A DNA stretch of 64,000 nucleotides from Microbacterium sp. W4I20 (GTDB lineage Bacteria; Actinomycetota; Actinomycetes; Actinomycetales; Microbacteriaceae). The DNA is taken from the NCBI RefSeq assembly GCF_030816505.1, contig NZ_JAUSYB010000001.1:1984001-2048000 (forward strand), in the 5' to 3' direction. Within the stretch, counting starts at the first letter, position 1. Each line of letters starts with the position of its first letter. This document shows, in pieces, positions 39,021 through 48,500 of this stretch. Below the pieces are notes generated by a model, which saw only the letters and a list, made by a program, of their open reading frames with translations, did not search any database and was not told the DNA's origin. The position numbers and the translations under genes were made by a program.

Positions 39021-40478
39021 TCAGCCGCGCTCCGGCGTGTGCACGCGGGCGAGGAAGCGATCGGTGCGCGGCGACGGTCCGCGCGGGTCGAGCAGCGACA
39101 CCACGACCGTGACAGCGGTGGCGAGCGGGATCGTCCAGGCCGCAGGCTGCGCCAGGTAGGGGGCCGCGATTCCGACGCCTCCGACGGCCCCGTGCACCAG
39201 GAGCGCCAGACCCGCCGCGAGCCCGCCGGAGAGCATCCCCGCGACCGCGCCCCGAGCCGTGAGGCCGCGCCACCACACGCCGAGGAGCACGACCGGCGAC
39301 AGCGTCGACGCGGCCACGACGAAGACCACGCCGACGCTCGAGCCGAGACCGGCCGGCGCCGTGAGCAGCGCGATGACGAGCGGCACCGCGGCGCACAGCA
39401 CGGCCGAGAACCGGAAGGAGCGCACCGAACCCGAGAACACGTCCTGACTGATCACGCCGGCGAGTGACACCACGAGCCCCGCTGACGTCGCCAGGAACGC
39501 GGCGAACGCGCCGGCCACGATCAGCGCGGTGAGCAGCTCGCCGAACACCCCGGGGAAGACGCGTGAGGGCAGCACCAGCACCACGGTGTCGGCGATGCCG
39601 GGTACCGCCAGGTCGGGGGCGGCGATGCGGGCCAGCAGCCCCATGGTGCTCGACACGGCGTAGAACGCGCTCACCATCACGATGACGATCACGGTCGTGC
39701 TCCGCGCCGACACCCCGGTCGGGCTGGTGTAGAACCGCACCAGGACATGCGGCAGTCCCATGGTTCCCAGCAGCAGCGCGAGCAAGAGGGATGCCGTCTC
39801 GTAGGCGTCGAAACCCGAGGGCCCGGCCTCGACGGGGAACACCAGCGCCGGATCGAAGTCGTGCGGACCGCCGCTGAGCGCGAACGCGATGCACACCACC
39901 GGAACCAGCAGCGCGGTGAGCTTGAGCCAGTACTGGAACGCCTGCACGTAGGTGATCGCGCGCATCCCGCCGGCCGCGACCGCGGCAGCGACCAGGACCG
40001 CCACGGTCACCGCCCCCACCCACTCGGGGAGCCCCGCCACGACCAGGAGCGTGATCCCCGCGCCGTGCAGCTGCGGCACGATGTAGAGCCAGCCGATGAT
40101 CAGCACCGCGATGCTGGTCACCCGCCGTGCCGCCGTCGAGTCCAGCCGCGCCTCGATGAAGTCGGGGATCGTGTAGGCGCCGCTGCGGCGGAGCGGAGCC
40201 GCGACGAAGGCCAGCACCAGGAGGTACCCGGCGGCGTAGCCGATCGGGAACCAGAAGCCGCGGGCGCCGTCGAGGAGCACGAGGCCGGCGAGTCCGAGGA
40301 ACGTTCCCGCCGACAGGTACTCCCCGCTGATCGCCGAGGCGTTCCACACCGGCCTTACCGTGCGGGAGGCGACGAAGAAGTCGCCGGTGGTGCGCGAGAT
40401 GCGCAGCCCGTACACGCCGATCAGCAGGGTCGCGACGATGACGAGCGCGACGCCCACCAGGTCCATCACCGCGTTCAT
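39021..40478 (-). CDS. Sodium/solute symporter (ActP/MctC-like monocarboxylate transporter)
   Basis: A 485-residue SSS-family permease with about 13 helices. The N-terminal RTTGDFFVASRTVRPVWNASAISGEYLSAGTFLG and IGYAAGYL patterns place it with acetate/pyruvate/lactate symporters. The ATG at 40478 overlaps the stop of the DUF485 gene (ATGA), the usual actP-yjcH partnership. The upstream two-component system genes are in the same operon, suggesting it is made when an extracellular carboxylate is sensed. Confidence 0.9.
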   Translation of the reverse strand: MNAVMDLVGVALVIVATLLIGVYGLRISRTTGDFFVASRTVRPVWNASAISGEYLSAGTFLGLAGLVLLDGARGFWFPIGYAAGYLLVLAFVAAPLRRSGAYTIPDFIEARLDSTAARRVTSIAVLIIGWLYIVPQLHGAGITLLVVAGLPEWVGAVTVAVLVAAAVAAGGMRAITYVQAFQYWLKLTALLVPVVCIAFALSGGPHDFDPALVFPVEAGPSGFDAYETASLLLALLLGTMGLPHVLVRFYTSPTGVSARSTTVIVIVMVSAFYAVSSTMGLLARIAAPDLAVPGIADTVVLVLPSRVFPGVFGELLTALIVAGAFAAFLATSAGLVVSLAGVISQDVFSGSVRSFRFSAVLCAAVPLVIALLTAPAGLGSSVGVVFVVAASTLSPVVLLGVWWRGLTARGAVAGMLSGGLAAGLALLVHGAVGGVGIAAPYLAQPAAWTIPLATAVTVVVSLLDPRGPSPRTDRFLARVHTPERG

Positions 40479-40849
40479 TCGCGATCCCGGAGTGCCCGGT
40501 ACCGGCGCTCGTTGCGGGCCGCGGTGCGCACGTAGAGCACGGCGAAGACGACGATGACCGGGTAGAACGCGTACGCCTGCAGCAGCCACGACAGCGGCAG
40601 ACCCCACACCATCACCTGCCCGATCTCGGGGATCAGCGCGACCGCGAGGGTGAGTGCGACGACCACGAGCACGAACCCGGCGACCGTGCCGAGCGCGAGC
40701 CGCAGCTGGCTGCGCATGAGCGCCCGCGCGTACACGGCATCCGCTTCGTCCACCGGCGCACCGGGCAGCGCGATGCCGCGGGTGAAGGCCGAGGGGCGCC
40801 GCGCGGGCAGGTCGGCGGTCACGCGCACGCGCTTGGGCGCCTCGGTCAT
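40475..40849 (-). CDS. DUF485-like small membrane partner of the symporter
   Basis: A 124-residue protein with a cytosolic N-terminus and two membrane helices (VAGFVLVVVALTLAVALI and LLQAYAFYPVIVVFAVLYV), ending in a basic RRYRALRD tail. Proteins of this kind precede ActP-type symporters in most actinobacteria. It overlaps the response-regulator gene stop (ATGA) on one side and the symporter start on the other. The DUF485 signature is weak; the call rests on topology and position. Confidence 0.78.
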   Translation of the reverse strand: MTEAPKRVRVTADLPARRPSAFTRGIALPGAPVDEADAVYARALMRSQLRLALGTVAGFVLVVVALTLAVALIPEIGQVMVWGLPLSWLLQAYAFYPVIVVFAVLYVRTAARNERRYRALRDRE

Positions 40850-41565
40850 CCGGCGACCTCTCCGCGCACGAGCGCCTCGCGGACGGTCGGCACCAGTCGC
40901 CGGCTGACGGGCAGCACGAGGTCGCCTATGGAGACCGAGGGGTCGGCCCCGGAGAGTCGCGCCTCGGTCACCGCCGTCGTGCGCACGAGCGAGGAGCGGT
41001 GGATGCGGAGGAATCCGGCATCGGCCCACCGCAGCTCGAGCTCGGAGATCGGGATGCGCACCAGGTGTCCGACGCCGTCGCCGGTGTGCAGCCGGGAGTA
41101 GTCGCCCTGCGCCTGCACCCAGCGCACGTCGCTGCGGCGCACGAAGCGCACCGCGGATCCGACGGTGACGGGGAGCATCTCGTCGTCGCCGGCCCGCGCC
41201 GCATCGCCGAGTTCGGCGACACGGTCGATGGCGCGGCGCAGGCGCTCGGCGCGGACCGGCTTGAGCAGGTAGTCGGCCGCCCGCAGCTCGAAGGCCTCGA
41301 CGGCCCGCGCATCGTCGGCCGTCACGAACACCACGGCCGGCGGCTCGGCCAGTGCCTGCAGGGCGCGGGCGAGTTCGGTCCCCGGCAGACCCGGCATGTG
41401 GATGTCGAGGAAGGCGATGTGCACGGCGCGTTCGGACAGCCGGCGAAGGGCCTCCGCGCCGGTCTCGGCGACGAGGATCTCACCGACGCGGTCGTCGGTG
41501 CGCAGTAGGTGGACGAGTTCGTCGCGCGCCGGCTTCTCGTCGTCGGCGACGAGCACGTCGATCAC
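40846..41565 (-). CDS. LytTR-family response regulator
   Basis: A 239-residue regulator. The receiver domain has acidic residues in VADDEKPARDEL, phospho-acceptor Asp in FLDIHMPGLPG, and Lys in YLLKPVRAERL. The C-terminal LytTR DNA-binding domain has VRWVQAQGDYSRLHT and FLRIHRSSLV. The GTG at 41565 overlaps the histidine kinase stop (GTGA). By analogy with BtsR/YpdB it likely activates carboxylate transporter genes, probably both neighbouring ones. Confidence 0.92.
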   Translation of the reverse strand: MIDVLVADDEKPARDELVHLLRTDDRVGEILVAETGAEALRRLSERAVHIAFLDIHMPGLPGTELARALQALAEPPAVVFVTADDARAVEAFELRAADYLLKPVRAERLRRAIDRVAELGDAARAGDDEMLPVTVGSAVRFVRRSDVRWVQAQGDYSRLHTGDGVGHLVRIPISELELRWADAGFLRIHRSSLVRTTAVTEARLSGADPSVSIGDLVLPVSRRLVPTVREALVRGEVAG

Positions 41566-42755
41566 GGGCGCACCGGATCGTGCAGAGGATCGTGCAGCGG
41601 CTGCGACTTCGGAACGCGCATGCGCACCAGGGTACCCGCGCCGGTGTTGGTCTCGACGACCAGGCCGCCGTCGGTGCCGTAGAGCTGGCGGAGCCGGGTG
41701 TCGACGTTGCGGAGGCCCACGTGCACCCCGTCGTCCGCAGCGGTGAGCGTCATCCGCAATGCATCCGGATCCATCCCCACCCCATCGTCCTCGACGGCGA
41801 TCTCGGTGTGGGTGCCGTCGTCGCGCGACACGATGCGGATCTCGCCGCCGCCCTCCCCCGGCTCCAGACCGTGCCGCACGGCGTTCTCCACCAGAGGCTG
41901 TACCGAGAGGAAGGGGATCACGGTCGCGAGTGTCTCCGGGGCGATCTGCAGCGTGACCCGCAGCCGATCGCCGAAGCGCGCGCGTTCGAGTGCGAGGTAG
42001 GAGTGGATGCTGCCGAGCTCTTCCGCGAGGGTCGTGAACTCGCCCTGCCGGCGGAAGGAGTAGCGGGTGAAGTCCGCGAACTCCAGCACGAGCTCGCGAG
42101 CGCGGGCGGGGTCGGTGAGGATGAACGAGGCGATCGCGGTGAGGGCGTTGTAGATGAAGTGCGGCGAGATCTGCGCGCGCAGCGAGCGCAGCTCGGCCTC
42201 GGCCAACTGCGTGCGCGAGGCGTCGAGGCCACCCAGCTCGACCTGCGCCGCACACCAGTCGGCCACCTCCTCGGCGGCGCGCACGAGGGCGGCGGGCACA
42301 GGGGCTGCGAAGGCGACCACCACGCCGGCGACCTGACCGTCGACGAGGATCGGCGCTCCGACGGCTTCGAGTTCGTCGTCGGGTCCGGGCGAGGGGAACA
42401 CCTGTCGCCGGCCCGATGCCCTGACCTGCGCCGCGATGCGGACGGCCGCCGCTTCCAGTCCGTCCGACGGGCCGTCGAACGACACCCGGTCATCCGCGCT
42501 GACGATCGCGACTGCGGCGCTACCGAGCAGCACCCGCAGATGACGGGCGGCCTTCACGACGTCGGGTCCGGCAAGACCGGCGCGCAGGTGCGGAGCGGCC
42601 AGGCTCGCGTGGTGCAGGGCGTTGAGTGCCGCCTGCTCGGCGTCGCTGCCGAGGTCGGTCGTCCCGCGCGCGAGCCGGCGCGCGAGCAGCAGCAGCACCG
42701 TGAGCACGATGCCGCCGAGCACGCCGAGGCACGCGGCGAGAACGACGTCGGTCAT
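41562..42755 (-). CDS. LytS/YehU-type sensor histidine kinase
   Basis: A 397-residue kinase. One N-terminal membrane helix (VVLAACLGVLGGIVLTVLLLL), a GAF-like sensory region (~60-185), then the His_kinase domain with phospho-His in QISPHFIYNAL and the ATPase part with LVENAVRHGLEP and EDDGVGMD. Unlike BtsS it lacks a multi-helix 5TM-LYT sensor, so it may sense an intracellular ligand through the GAF-like part. It is followed directly by its response regulator. Confidence 0.9.
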   Translation of the reverse strand: MTDVVLAACLGVLGGIVLTVLLLLARRLARGTTDLGSDAEQAALNALHHASLAAPHLRAGLAGPDVVKAARHLRVLLGSAAVAIVSADDRVSFDGPSDGLEAAAVRIAAQVRASGRRQVFPSPGPDDELEAVGAPILVDGQVAGVVVAFAAPVPAALVRAAEEVADWCAAQVELGGLDASRTQLAEAELRSLRAQISPHFIYNALTAIASFILTDPARARELVLEFADFTRYSFRRQGEFTTLAEELGSIHSYLALERARFGDRLRVTLQIAPETLATVIPFLSVQPLVENAVRHGLEPGEGGGEIRIVSRDDGTHTEIAVEDDGVGMDPDALRMTLTAADDGVHVGLRNVDTRLRQLYGTDGGLVVETNTGAGTLVRMRVPKSQPLHDPLHDPVRP

Positions 42756-42775
42756 GCGTTCAGCCTAGATACCCC

Positions 42776-43021
42776 TCAACAGCAGCGGGCGCCGGGATTG
42801 CGATCCTGGTCATCCATCTTCTGCCGCCAGAACTGCCGCTCGGTCATCGGCTCCTCGCCCGGATGCGCGCGGCGGTGATGGGCGACGTAGGTCGCGTAGG
42901 CCGTGTCGCCCATCAGCGTCGTCATGTACCAGCGGATGCTGCGGCCGACCCGCCCTGCGGCACGGAGAACCGTGCGCAGAGGGGTGGCCGCAGCATCCGC
43001 ATGGTCGGTCATGGTCGCCAT
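42776..43021 (-). CDS. YbdD/YjiX-type small CstA partner
   Basis: An 81-residue protein (78 if the second ATG at 43012 is used). It has the family pattern WYMTTLMGDTAYATYVAHHRR and ends in a Cys-Cys pair (RNPGARCC). Proteins of this type are encoded next to CstA/BtsT carbon-starvation transporters. The start lies 1 bp after the CstA stop. How the partner acts on the transporter is not known. Confidence 0.88.
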   Translation of the reverse strand: MATMTDHADAAATPLRTVLRAAGRVGRSIRWYMTTLMGDTAYATYVAHHRRAHPGEEPMTERQFWRQKMDDQDRNPGARCC

Positions 43022-43022
43022 C

Positions 43023-45263
43023 TCAGTGACTCGACGCCTTGCGATCGTCGGCGAGGATCGGCTCCCACTGCTTCTCGAGCTCGCGCTCGGCCGCGTTCGG
43101 CAGGAAGCCGGCCGGGGCGAAGCGCCGCGAGGCCACGGGCTCCTCCTCGGTGTTCTCGCCACCGCCGTTGCGGATCGCCTTGATGGTGACGATCACGGCC
43201 GCGATCATCACCACGATCGCCAGCGTCACGAAGATGATCGACAGCGTGCCCTGCACGGCCGTGTTGCGGATGACCGCCTCGAGCACCTCGGGGGCGCCGA
43301 GCGAATCGTCGCCGCTGTTCTGGGCGTCGAGGTACTTGAAGTGGTTCGCCCAGTATCCGATGGCCGGGACCGGAGAGAGGATCTTGTACAGCGAGGCCGT
43401 GATGGTCACGACCGCGGTGAACGCGAGCGGAAGCCCGATGATCCACAGCCACTTGATGTAGCTCTTGCCGCGCTTGGCGACGATCGCCATCACCACGGCG
43501 AGCGCGATCGCGGCGAGAAGCTGGTTCGCGATGCCGAACAGCGGGAAGAACGTGTTGATGCCGCCGAGCGGGTCGGTGACGCCGAGGATGAGGATCGCTC
43601 CCCAGCCGGCCACCATGATCGCGGTGCAGATCCAAACACCGGGACGCCACGAGACGTCACGGAACTTGGGGAACCAGGCGCCGATCGAGTCCTGCAGCAT
43701 GAAGCGCGCGACTCGGGTTCCGGCATCCACCGCGGTGAGGATGAACAGCGCCTCGAACATGATCGCGAAGTGGTACCAGAAGGCCATGAGCGCCTGGCCG
43801 CCGAGGGCCTGCTGCATGATGTGCGCGAGACCGAGCGCGAGCGTCGGGGCGCCACCGGTGCGGGACACGATCGACTCCTCCCCGACCGCCTGCGCGGTGC
43901 CGGTGAGCATCTCGGGGGTGAGGTTCACCCCCGTCAGGCCCAACGAGTTCACGAAGGCGACCGCGCCCTCGACCGTGCCTCCGGTCGCCGCCGTCGGGGC
44001 GTTCATCGCGAAGTAGATGCCCTGGTCGATCGAGATCGCGGCCACCAGCGCCATGATCGCGACGAAGGACTCCATGAGCATGCCGCCGTAGCCGATGAAG
44101 CGCGACTGGCGCTCCTTCTCGATGAGCTTCGGGGTGGTGCCGGAGGCGATCAGGGCGTGGAAGCCCGACAACGCTCCGCAGGCGATGGTCACGAACAGGA
44201 ACGGGAACAGCGGACCTGCGAACACCGGCCCCATCCCGTTCTCGCCGAAGATGCTGACCGCGGGAACCTTGATCTCGGGACGCACCAGGATGATCGCGCC
44301 GGCGAGCATCACGATCACGCCGATCTTCATGAAGGTCGACAGGTAGTCGCGCGGGGCGAGCAGCAGCCAGACCGGGAGCACCGCGGCGACGAAGCCGTAG
44401 ATGATGATGCCCCAGGCGATCGTGGTGCGGTCGAGGTGGAAGATCGCCTGACCCCACTCGGTCGCCGCGACCTGACCGCCGCCGATGATCGCGGCCATCA
44501 GCAGCACGAACCCGATGATCGAGACCTCGGTGACCTTGCCCGGGCGGATGAAGCGCAGGTAGATGCCCATGAAGATCGCGATCGGGATGGTCATCGCGAC
44601 CGAGAAGACGCCCCACGGGCTCTCGCCGAGGGCATTGACGACGACGAGTGCGAGGATCGCGACGATGATCAGCATGATCAGGAGGGATGCCACGATCGCG
44701 GCCGTTCCGCCGATCCTGCCGAGTTCCTGCCGCGCCATCTGGCCGATCGTGCGTCCGCCGCGGCGCATCGAGAAGAAGAGCACCGTGTAGTCCTGCACCG
44801 CGCCGGCGAGCACGACGCCGACGATGATCCAGATCGTGCCGGGCAGATAGCCCATCTGCGCGGCGAGCACGGGACCGACGAGGGGGCCGGCGCCGGCGAT
44901 GGCCGCGAAGTGGTGGCCGTAGAGCACTCGGCGGTCGGTGGGGACGTAATCCTTGCCGTCCTGCTTGACCTCGGCCGGGGTGGCGCGGCGGTCGTCGGGG
45001 CGGGTGATGTACTTCTCGATCACCTTCGAGTAGAAGCGGTAGCCGATCAGGTACGTGCAGACGGCCGCGAACACGAACCAGATCGCGTTGACGGTCTCGC
45101 CGCGGACGATCGCGAGCATGGTCCACGCCACAGCGCCCAGCAGGGCGATGGCCGACCAGATCAGGATCTTCGGCAGAGTCCAGCGGTTCGCCTTCTCGTG
45201 GTGCTCGTCGGAGAGGGCGACGGAGGGGAGTTTCGGATCTGTGACGATCTCGGGGGCGGTCAT
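43023..45263 (-). CDS. cstA: CstA-family pyruvate/peptide transporter
   Basis: A 746-residue permease with ~16 helices. Family strings include GHHFAAIAGAGPLVGPVLAAQMGYLP, AGAVQDYTVLFFSMRRGGRT, GALSGFHALIASGTTPK and FPLFGIANQLLAA. CstA/BtsT proteins take up pyruvate during carbon limitation. The ATG at 45263 follows GAGGAGATC. YbdD follows directly; the two-component system and the second carboxylate symporter lie farther along the same strand, making a pyruvate-scavenging module. Confidence 0.94.
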   Translation of the reverse strand: MTAPEIVTDPKLPSVALSDEHHEKANRWTLPKILIWSAIALLGAVAWTMLAIVRGETVNAIWFVFAAVCTYLIGYRFYSKVIEKYITRPDDRRATPAEVKQDGKDYVPTDRRVLYGHHFAAIAGAGPLVGPVLAAQMGYLPGTIWIIVGVVLAGAVQDYTVLFFSMRRGGRTIGQMARQELGRIGGTAAIVASLLIMLIIVAILALVVVNALGESPWGVFSVAMTIPIAIFMGIYLRFIRPGKVTEVSIIGFVLLMAAIIGGGQVAATEWGQAIFHLDRTTIAWGIIIYGFVAAVLPVWLLLAPRDYLSTFMKIGVIVMLAGAIILVRPEIKVPAVSIFGENGMGPVFAGPLFPFLFVTIACGALSGFHALIASGTTPKLIEKERQSRFIGYGGMLMESFVAIMALVAAISIDQGIYFAMNAPTAATGGTVEGAVAFVNSLGLTGVNLTPEMLTGTAQAVGEESIVSRTGGAPTLALGLAHIMQQALGGQALMAFWYHFAIMFEALFILTAVDAGTRVARFMLQDSIGAWFPKFRDVSWRPGVWICTAIMVAGWGAILILGVTDPLGGINTFFPLFGIANQLLAAIALAVVMAIVAKRGKSYIKWLWIIGLPLAFTAVVTITASLYKILSPVPAIGYWANHFKYLDAQNSGDDSLGAPEVLEAVIRNTAVQGTLSIIFVTLAIVVMIAAVIVTIKAIRNGGGENTEEEPVASRRFAPAGFLPNAAERELEKQWEPILADDRKASSH

Positions 45264-45382
45264 GGGGATCTCCTCGGTGTGCGCATCATTGCGTTCACCC
45301 ACGCTAGGAAGCGGCGTCGTCGCGTGCGCGTCGGAGAGCGGATGCTGCGACGAGCGGCACCGATCGCGCGACGAACGGGCCT

Positions 45383-45441
45383 TTCGAATCGCGCAAATGG
45401 GGCTTCCCGGGGCTGTATCGACACCAGTTGCGCGATTCGAA
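45383..45441. repeat. 59-bp intergenic palindromic element, copy 3
   Basis: Same TTCGAATCGCGCAA arms and the same total length as the other copies. It lies between the subtilase stop and the CstA start, next to a separate terminator hairpin. Confidence 0.9.
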
Positions 45442-45459
45442 AGCGAGGGTCCGGACGCA

Positions 45460-45497
45460 CACAGCGCCCCACGATCCGGAGACCGTGGGGCGCTGTG
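45460..45497 (-). terminator. Terminator hairpin of subtilase gene
   Basis: Perfect 14-bp stem CACAGCGCCCCACG and complement with a 10-base loop, 14 bp after the stop codon. No T-tract. Confidence 0.8.
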
Positions 45498-45510
45498 CTC
45501 AGGGGAGGTT

Positions 45511-48500
45511 CTACGGCTTCGCCGTCTCCGGGGCTTCCGTCGGCGGGGCTTCCGTTTCGGGGGCCTTGGTCGGCGGGGCCTCGGTCTCGGGAGCCTTCGT
45601 CGGCGGGGCCTCGGTCTTCGGGGCCTTCGTCTCGGGCGTCACCGTCTTCGGGGCCTTGGCCGCCGGCACGTCGACCTCGAGAACCGTGCGGATCGCCGAG
45701 TCGCCGTAGCGCACGAGTCCGAGGTAGCGGGTGCCGGTGGTGAGACCGGTCCAGCTGAGCTGGTAGCTCGTCTTCTGGCCCCGCACCGCGACGATCGGGT
45801 TCGGCGTCGCGGTGAGCGCGCCCACTCCGTCGGGCTGCACGTTGGCGTAGGACATGTCCCACGTCATCGGGCCCGTCGTCGAGAACACGTTCGCCACGAT
45901 CAGGTACGTCCCGGCGGTCGGTGCCGGGATGGTGACCTGCTCGTCCGCCGAGGCGGTCGCCGACTGCCAGCGCTGGTAGTACTGCAGGTCGTCGGCGCTC
46001 ACCACGCGGTACACGGTGAGGTCGAGGTCGCTGCCCGCGTCATCCGACGAATCCAGGTCGAACCGCGAGAGCGTGGTGCCCTCCGGCACGTTCACGATCC
46101 ACGACACGTCCTTGTTCGCGTCACCCGAGGTCTCGTCGCCCGAGTGGCCGTCGACCGGGTTCGCCGGGTCGGTGAGCAGCTCGAACGGCGTGAGTCCCGA
46201 GACGTCGAGCGCCAGAGGACCGTTGAGTCCCGGCGTGATCGGCACGGTGGTGCTGCCGTCGACTCCGGTGCCCGTGACCTCGGCCGGAGCATCCGCCGTC
46301 ACCGGGAACACCGCGATGGGCGAGCGGACCGTGTTCTTCTTGCTCTTCCAGACGAGCGAACCGGTGGCCCACTGCTCGACCGGCGCGCTGGCGTTGTCGA
46401 ACGTCACCGTGAAGGTCTTCGTCTGGCCCGGCTTGTCGAACGTCAGCTGCGCCGGCTCGACCTTCACGTTCACTCCCGGGACGGTCGCCTTCGCGGTGAA
46501 GACGCCCTTCTCGGTCGAGGTGACCGAGCGGGTCACCTTCTGCGCGCTGGCCAGCGAGCCGATCGAGATCGAGGCCTGGTTCAGGTTGCTGCCGTCGATC
46601 GGGTCGATCCCCGGGAAGTCCGAGAGTCCCTTGCCGTCGAGGAACGCCGCCCAGTCCTTCACGCCGCTGAGGTACAGCAGACCCGGGTTGAGGTAGCGCT
46701 TGGGCTCGACCTGACCCGCACCCTGCTCGAACGGGTTCGTGTTCTTCGAACCGTCCGGCAGCACGGTGTCGTAGGCGGTGGTCATCATCGCCGACTTCAC
46801 CTCGGCCGGTGTGGCCCGCGGCTTCTCGCCCAGGTACAGCGCGCCGAGACCTGCAACGTGCGGCGAGGCCATCGACGTGCCGGAGAGGATGCCGAAGGTC
46901 GGCTTCTCCCCCGGAGCGTTGTGGGTCGCCGCGAGGATCGCGACACCGGGAGCCGCGACATCCGGCTTCATGACATCACTGCCGTCGGCCAGCATCGGTC
47001 CGCGGCTCGAGAAGCCCGCGATCTGCGGAGTGGGCGTCGTGACATCGGTGGTGTTCTCGCCGACCAGCGTGATCGGGCGATCCTTGCCGCCCTGCACGTA
47101 GGCGAGGACGGCGGCGCGGTGCACCGAGCTGAGGTGCACGGTGGGCACGGCGTGGAAGTCGTTGTCCAGGGAGTCGGAGCCACCCGGGACGTTCACGAGG
47201 ACCATGCCGATGCCGCCGGCATCCTTCACGACCTGCGACTTCTCGGCTCGCGCGTTGTTGCCGCGATCGCAGACCACGATGTGACCCTTGACCTTCGCCG
47301 GGTCCAGGGTGCCGGGGAGGCAGAGCTTCGCATCGACAGCGCCCGCCTTGGCGGCGTCACCGGCGTAGATCGAGGGGCCCTTCACGGTCTTGCCGAACGG
47401 CACGCTCACCGAGGCGCCCGCCTGCTCGAAGCCCTTGAACTGGACCGTTCCCTCCCACGTGGGGATGGTGGATGCCGCCACCGTCGTGTACCACGGCGAG
47501 GCGTGGTCGGCCGTGACCGGGTCAGGTCCGTCGTTGCCGGCGCTGACCGCGACGAAGACTCCGGCCGCTGCCGCGTTGAAGAACGCGATGTCCTCCGGGG
47601 CGAGCACGGTCGAGGCCGCTCCGCCGCCGATCGAGTAGTTGATCACGTCGACGCCGTCCGCGACGGCCTGGTCGATCGCGGCGACGAGGTCGCTCAGGGC
47701 GCAGACGTCGTCGGTCGTGACGGTGGTGTCGGGGCCGACGTAGCACGCCTTGTAGGCCGCGACCTTCGAGGCCGGCGCGACGCCCGACACGGTGCCGAGG
47801 TTGACGCCCTCGACGGTCGCCTTCACCTTGAAGTTGCCCGCCGCGGTGCTCGCGGTGTGCGAGCCGTGTCCGTCGCCGTCACGCGGCGAGAGGTAGTCGT
47901 ACTGGAAGTCGAAGCCCGAGGCCTCGGCTCCCTTGTAGAAGTACTGGCCGCCGATGAGCTTGGAGGAGTAGTCCTTCTTGTCCCAGTCCTGGCCCTCGAC
48001 CATCGCGGAGCGGAACTGGCCGCCGTCGGACTTGTCGAAGTACACGTAGGTGCCGTCGGAGTAGGGCTGGTTGCCCTTGTGGCGGCTCTGCTGCTTCTTC
48101 TGCTTCTTGAGCTTCTTGCCCTCGAAGGACGGATGCTCGGGCGCGATGCCGGTGTCGATGACGCCGACAACGACGCCCTCTCCGGCCTTGTCGACGCCGC
48201 CGGTCTGCTGCCAGACGCCGCCGCGACCCTTGCGGTCGTCGCCGAGCCCGAGGAAGTCGGTGGAGGTCTGCGCGACGGGGTGGCGGATCTCATCGGGGAA
48301 GACGCCGAAGACGTCCTTCGAGGCGCGCAGCTTGTCGACCTGCTCGCCGGTGAGGTCGGCGCTGAAGCCGTTCAGCGCGACCTGGTACGTGGTGTCGGGG
48401 GTGATGCCGACCTGGGTGACGAGGTCGGTCTGCTCGGTCTGGAGGTGCTCGACGTAACGCAGCGAGTCCTTGGACTGGGTCTCGAGCTGTTCGCCCTCCG

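Noticed and set aside
25416..45441. 59-bp elements as CRISPR repeats
   Set aside because: Copies lie 6-14 kb apart, no spacers and no cas genes.
45511..45640. Sortase signal at subtilase C-terminus
   Set aside because: No LPXTG-like motif, hydrophobic segment or basic tail after the repeats.
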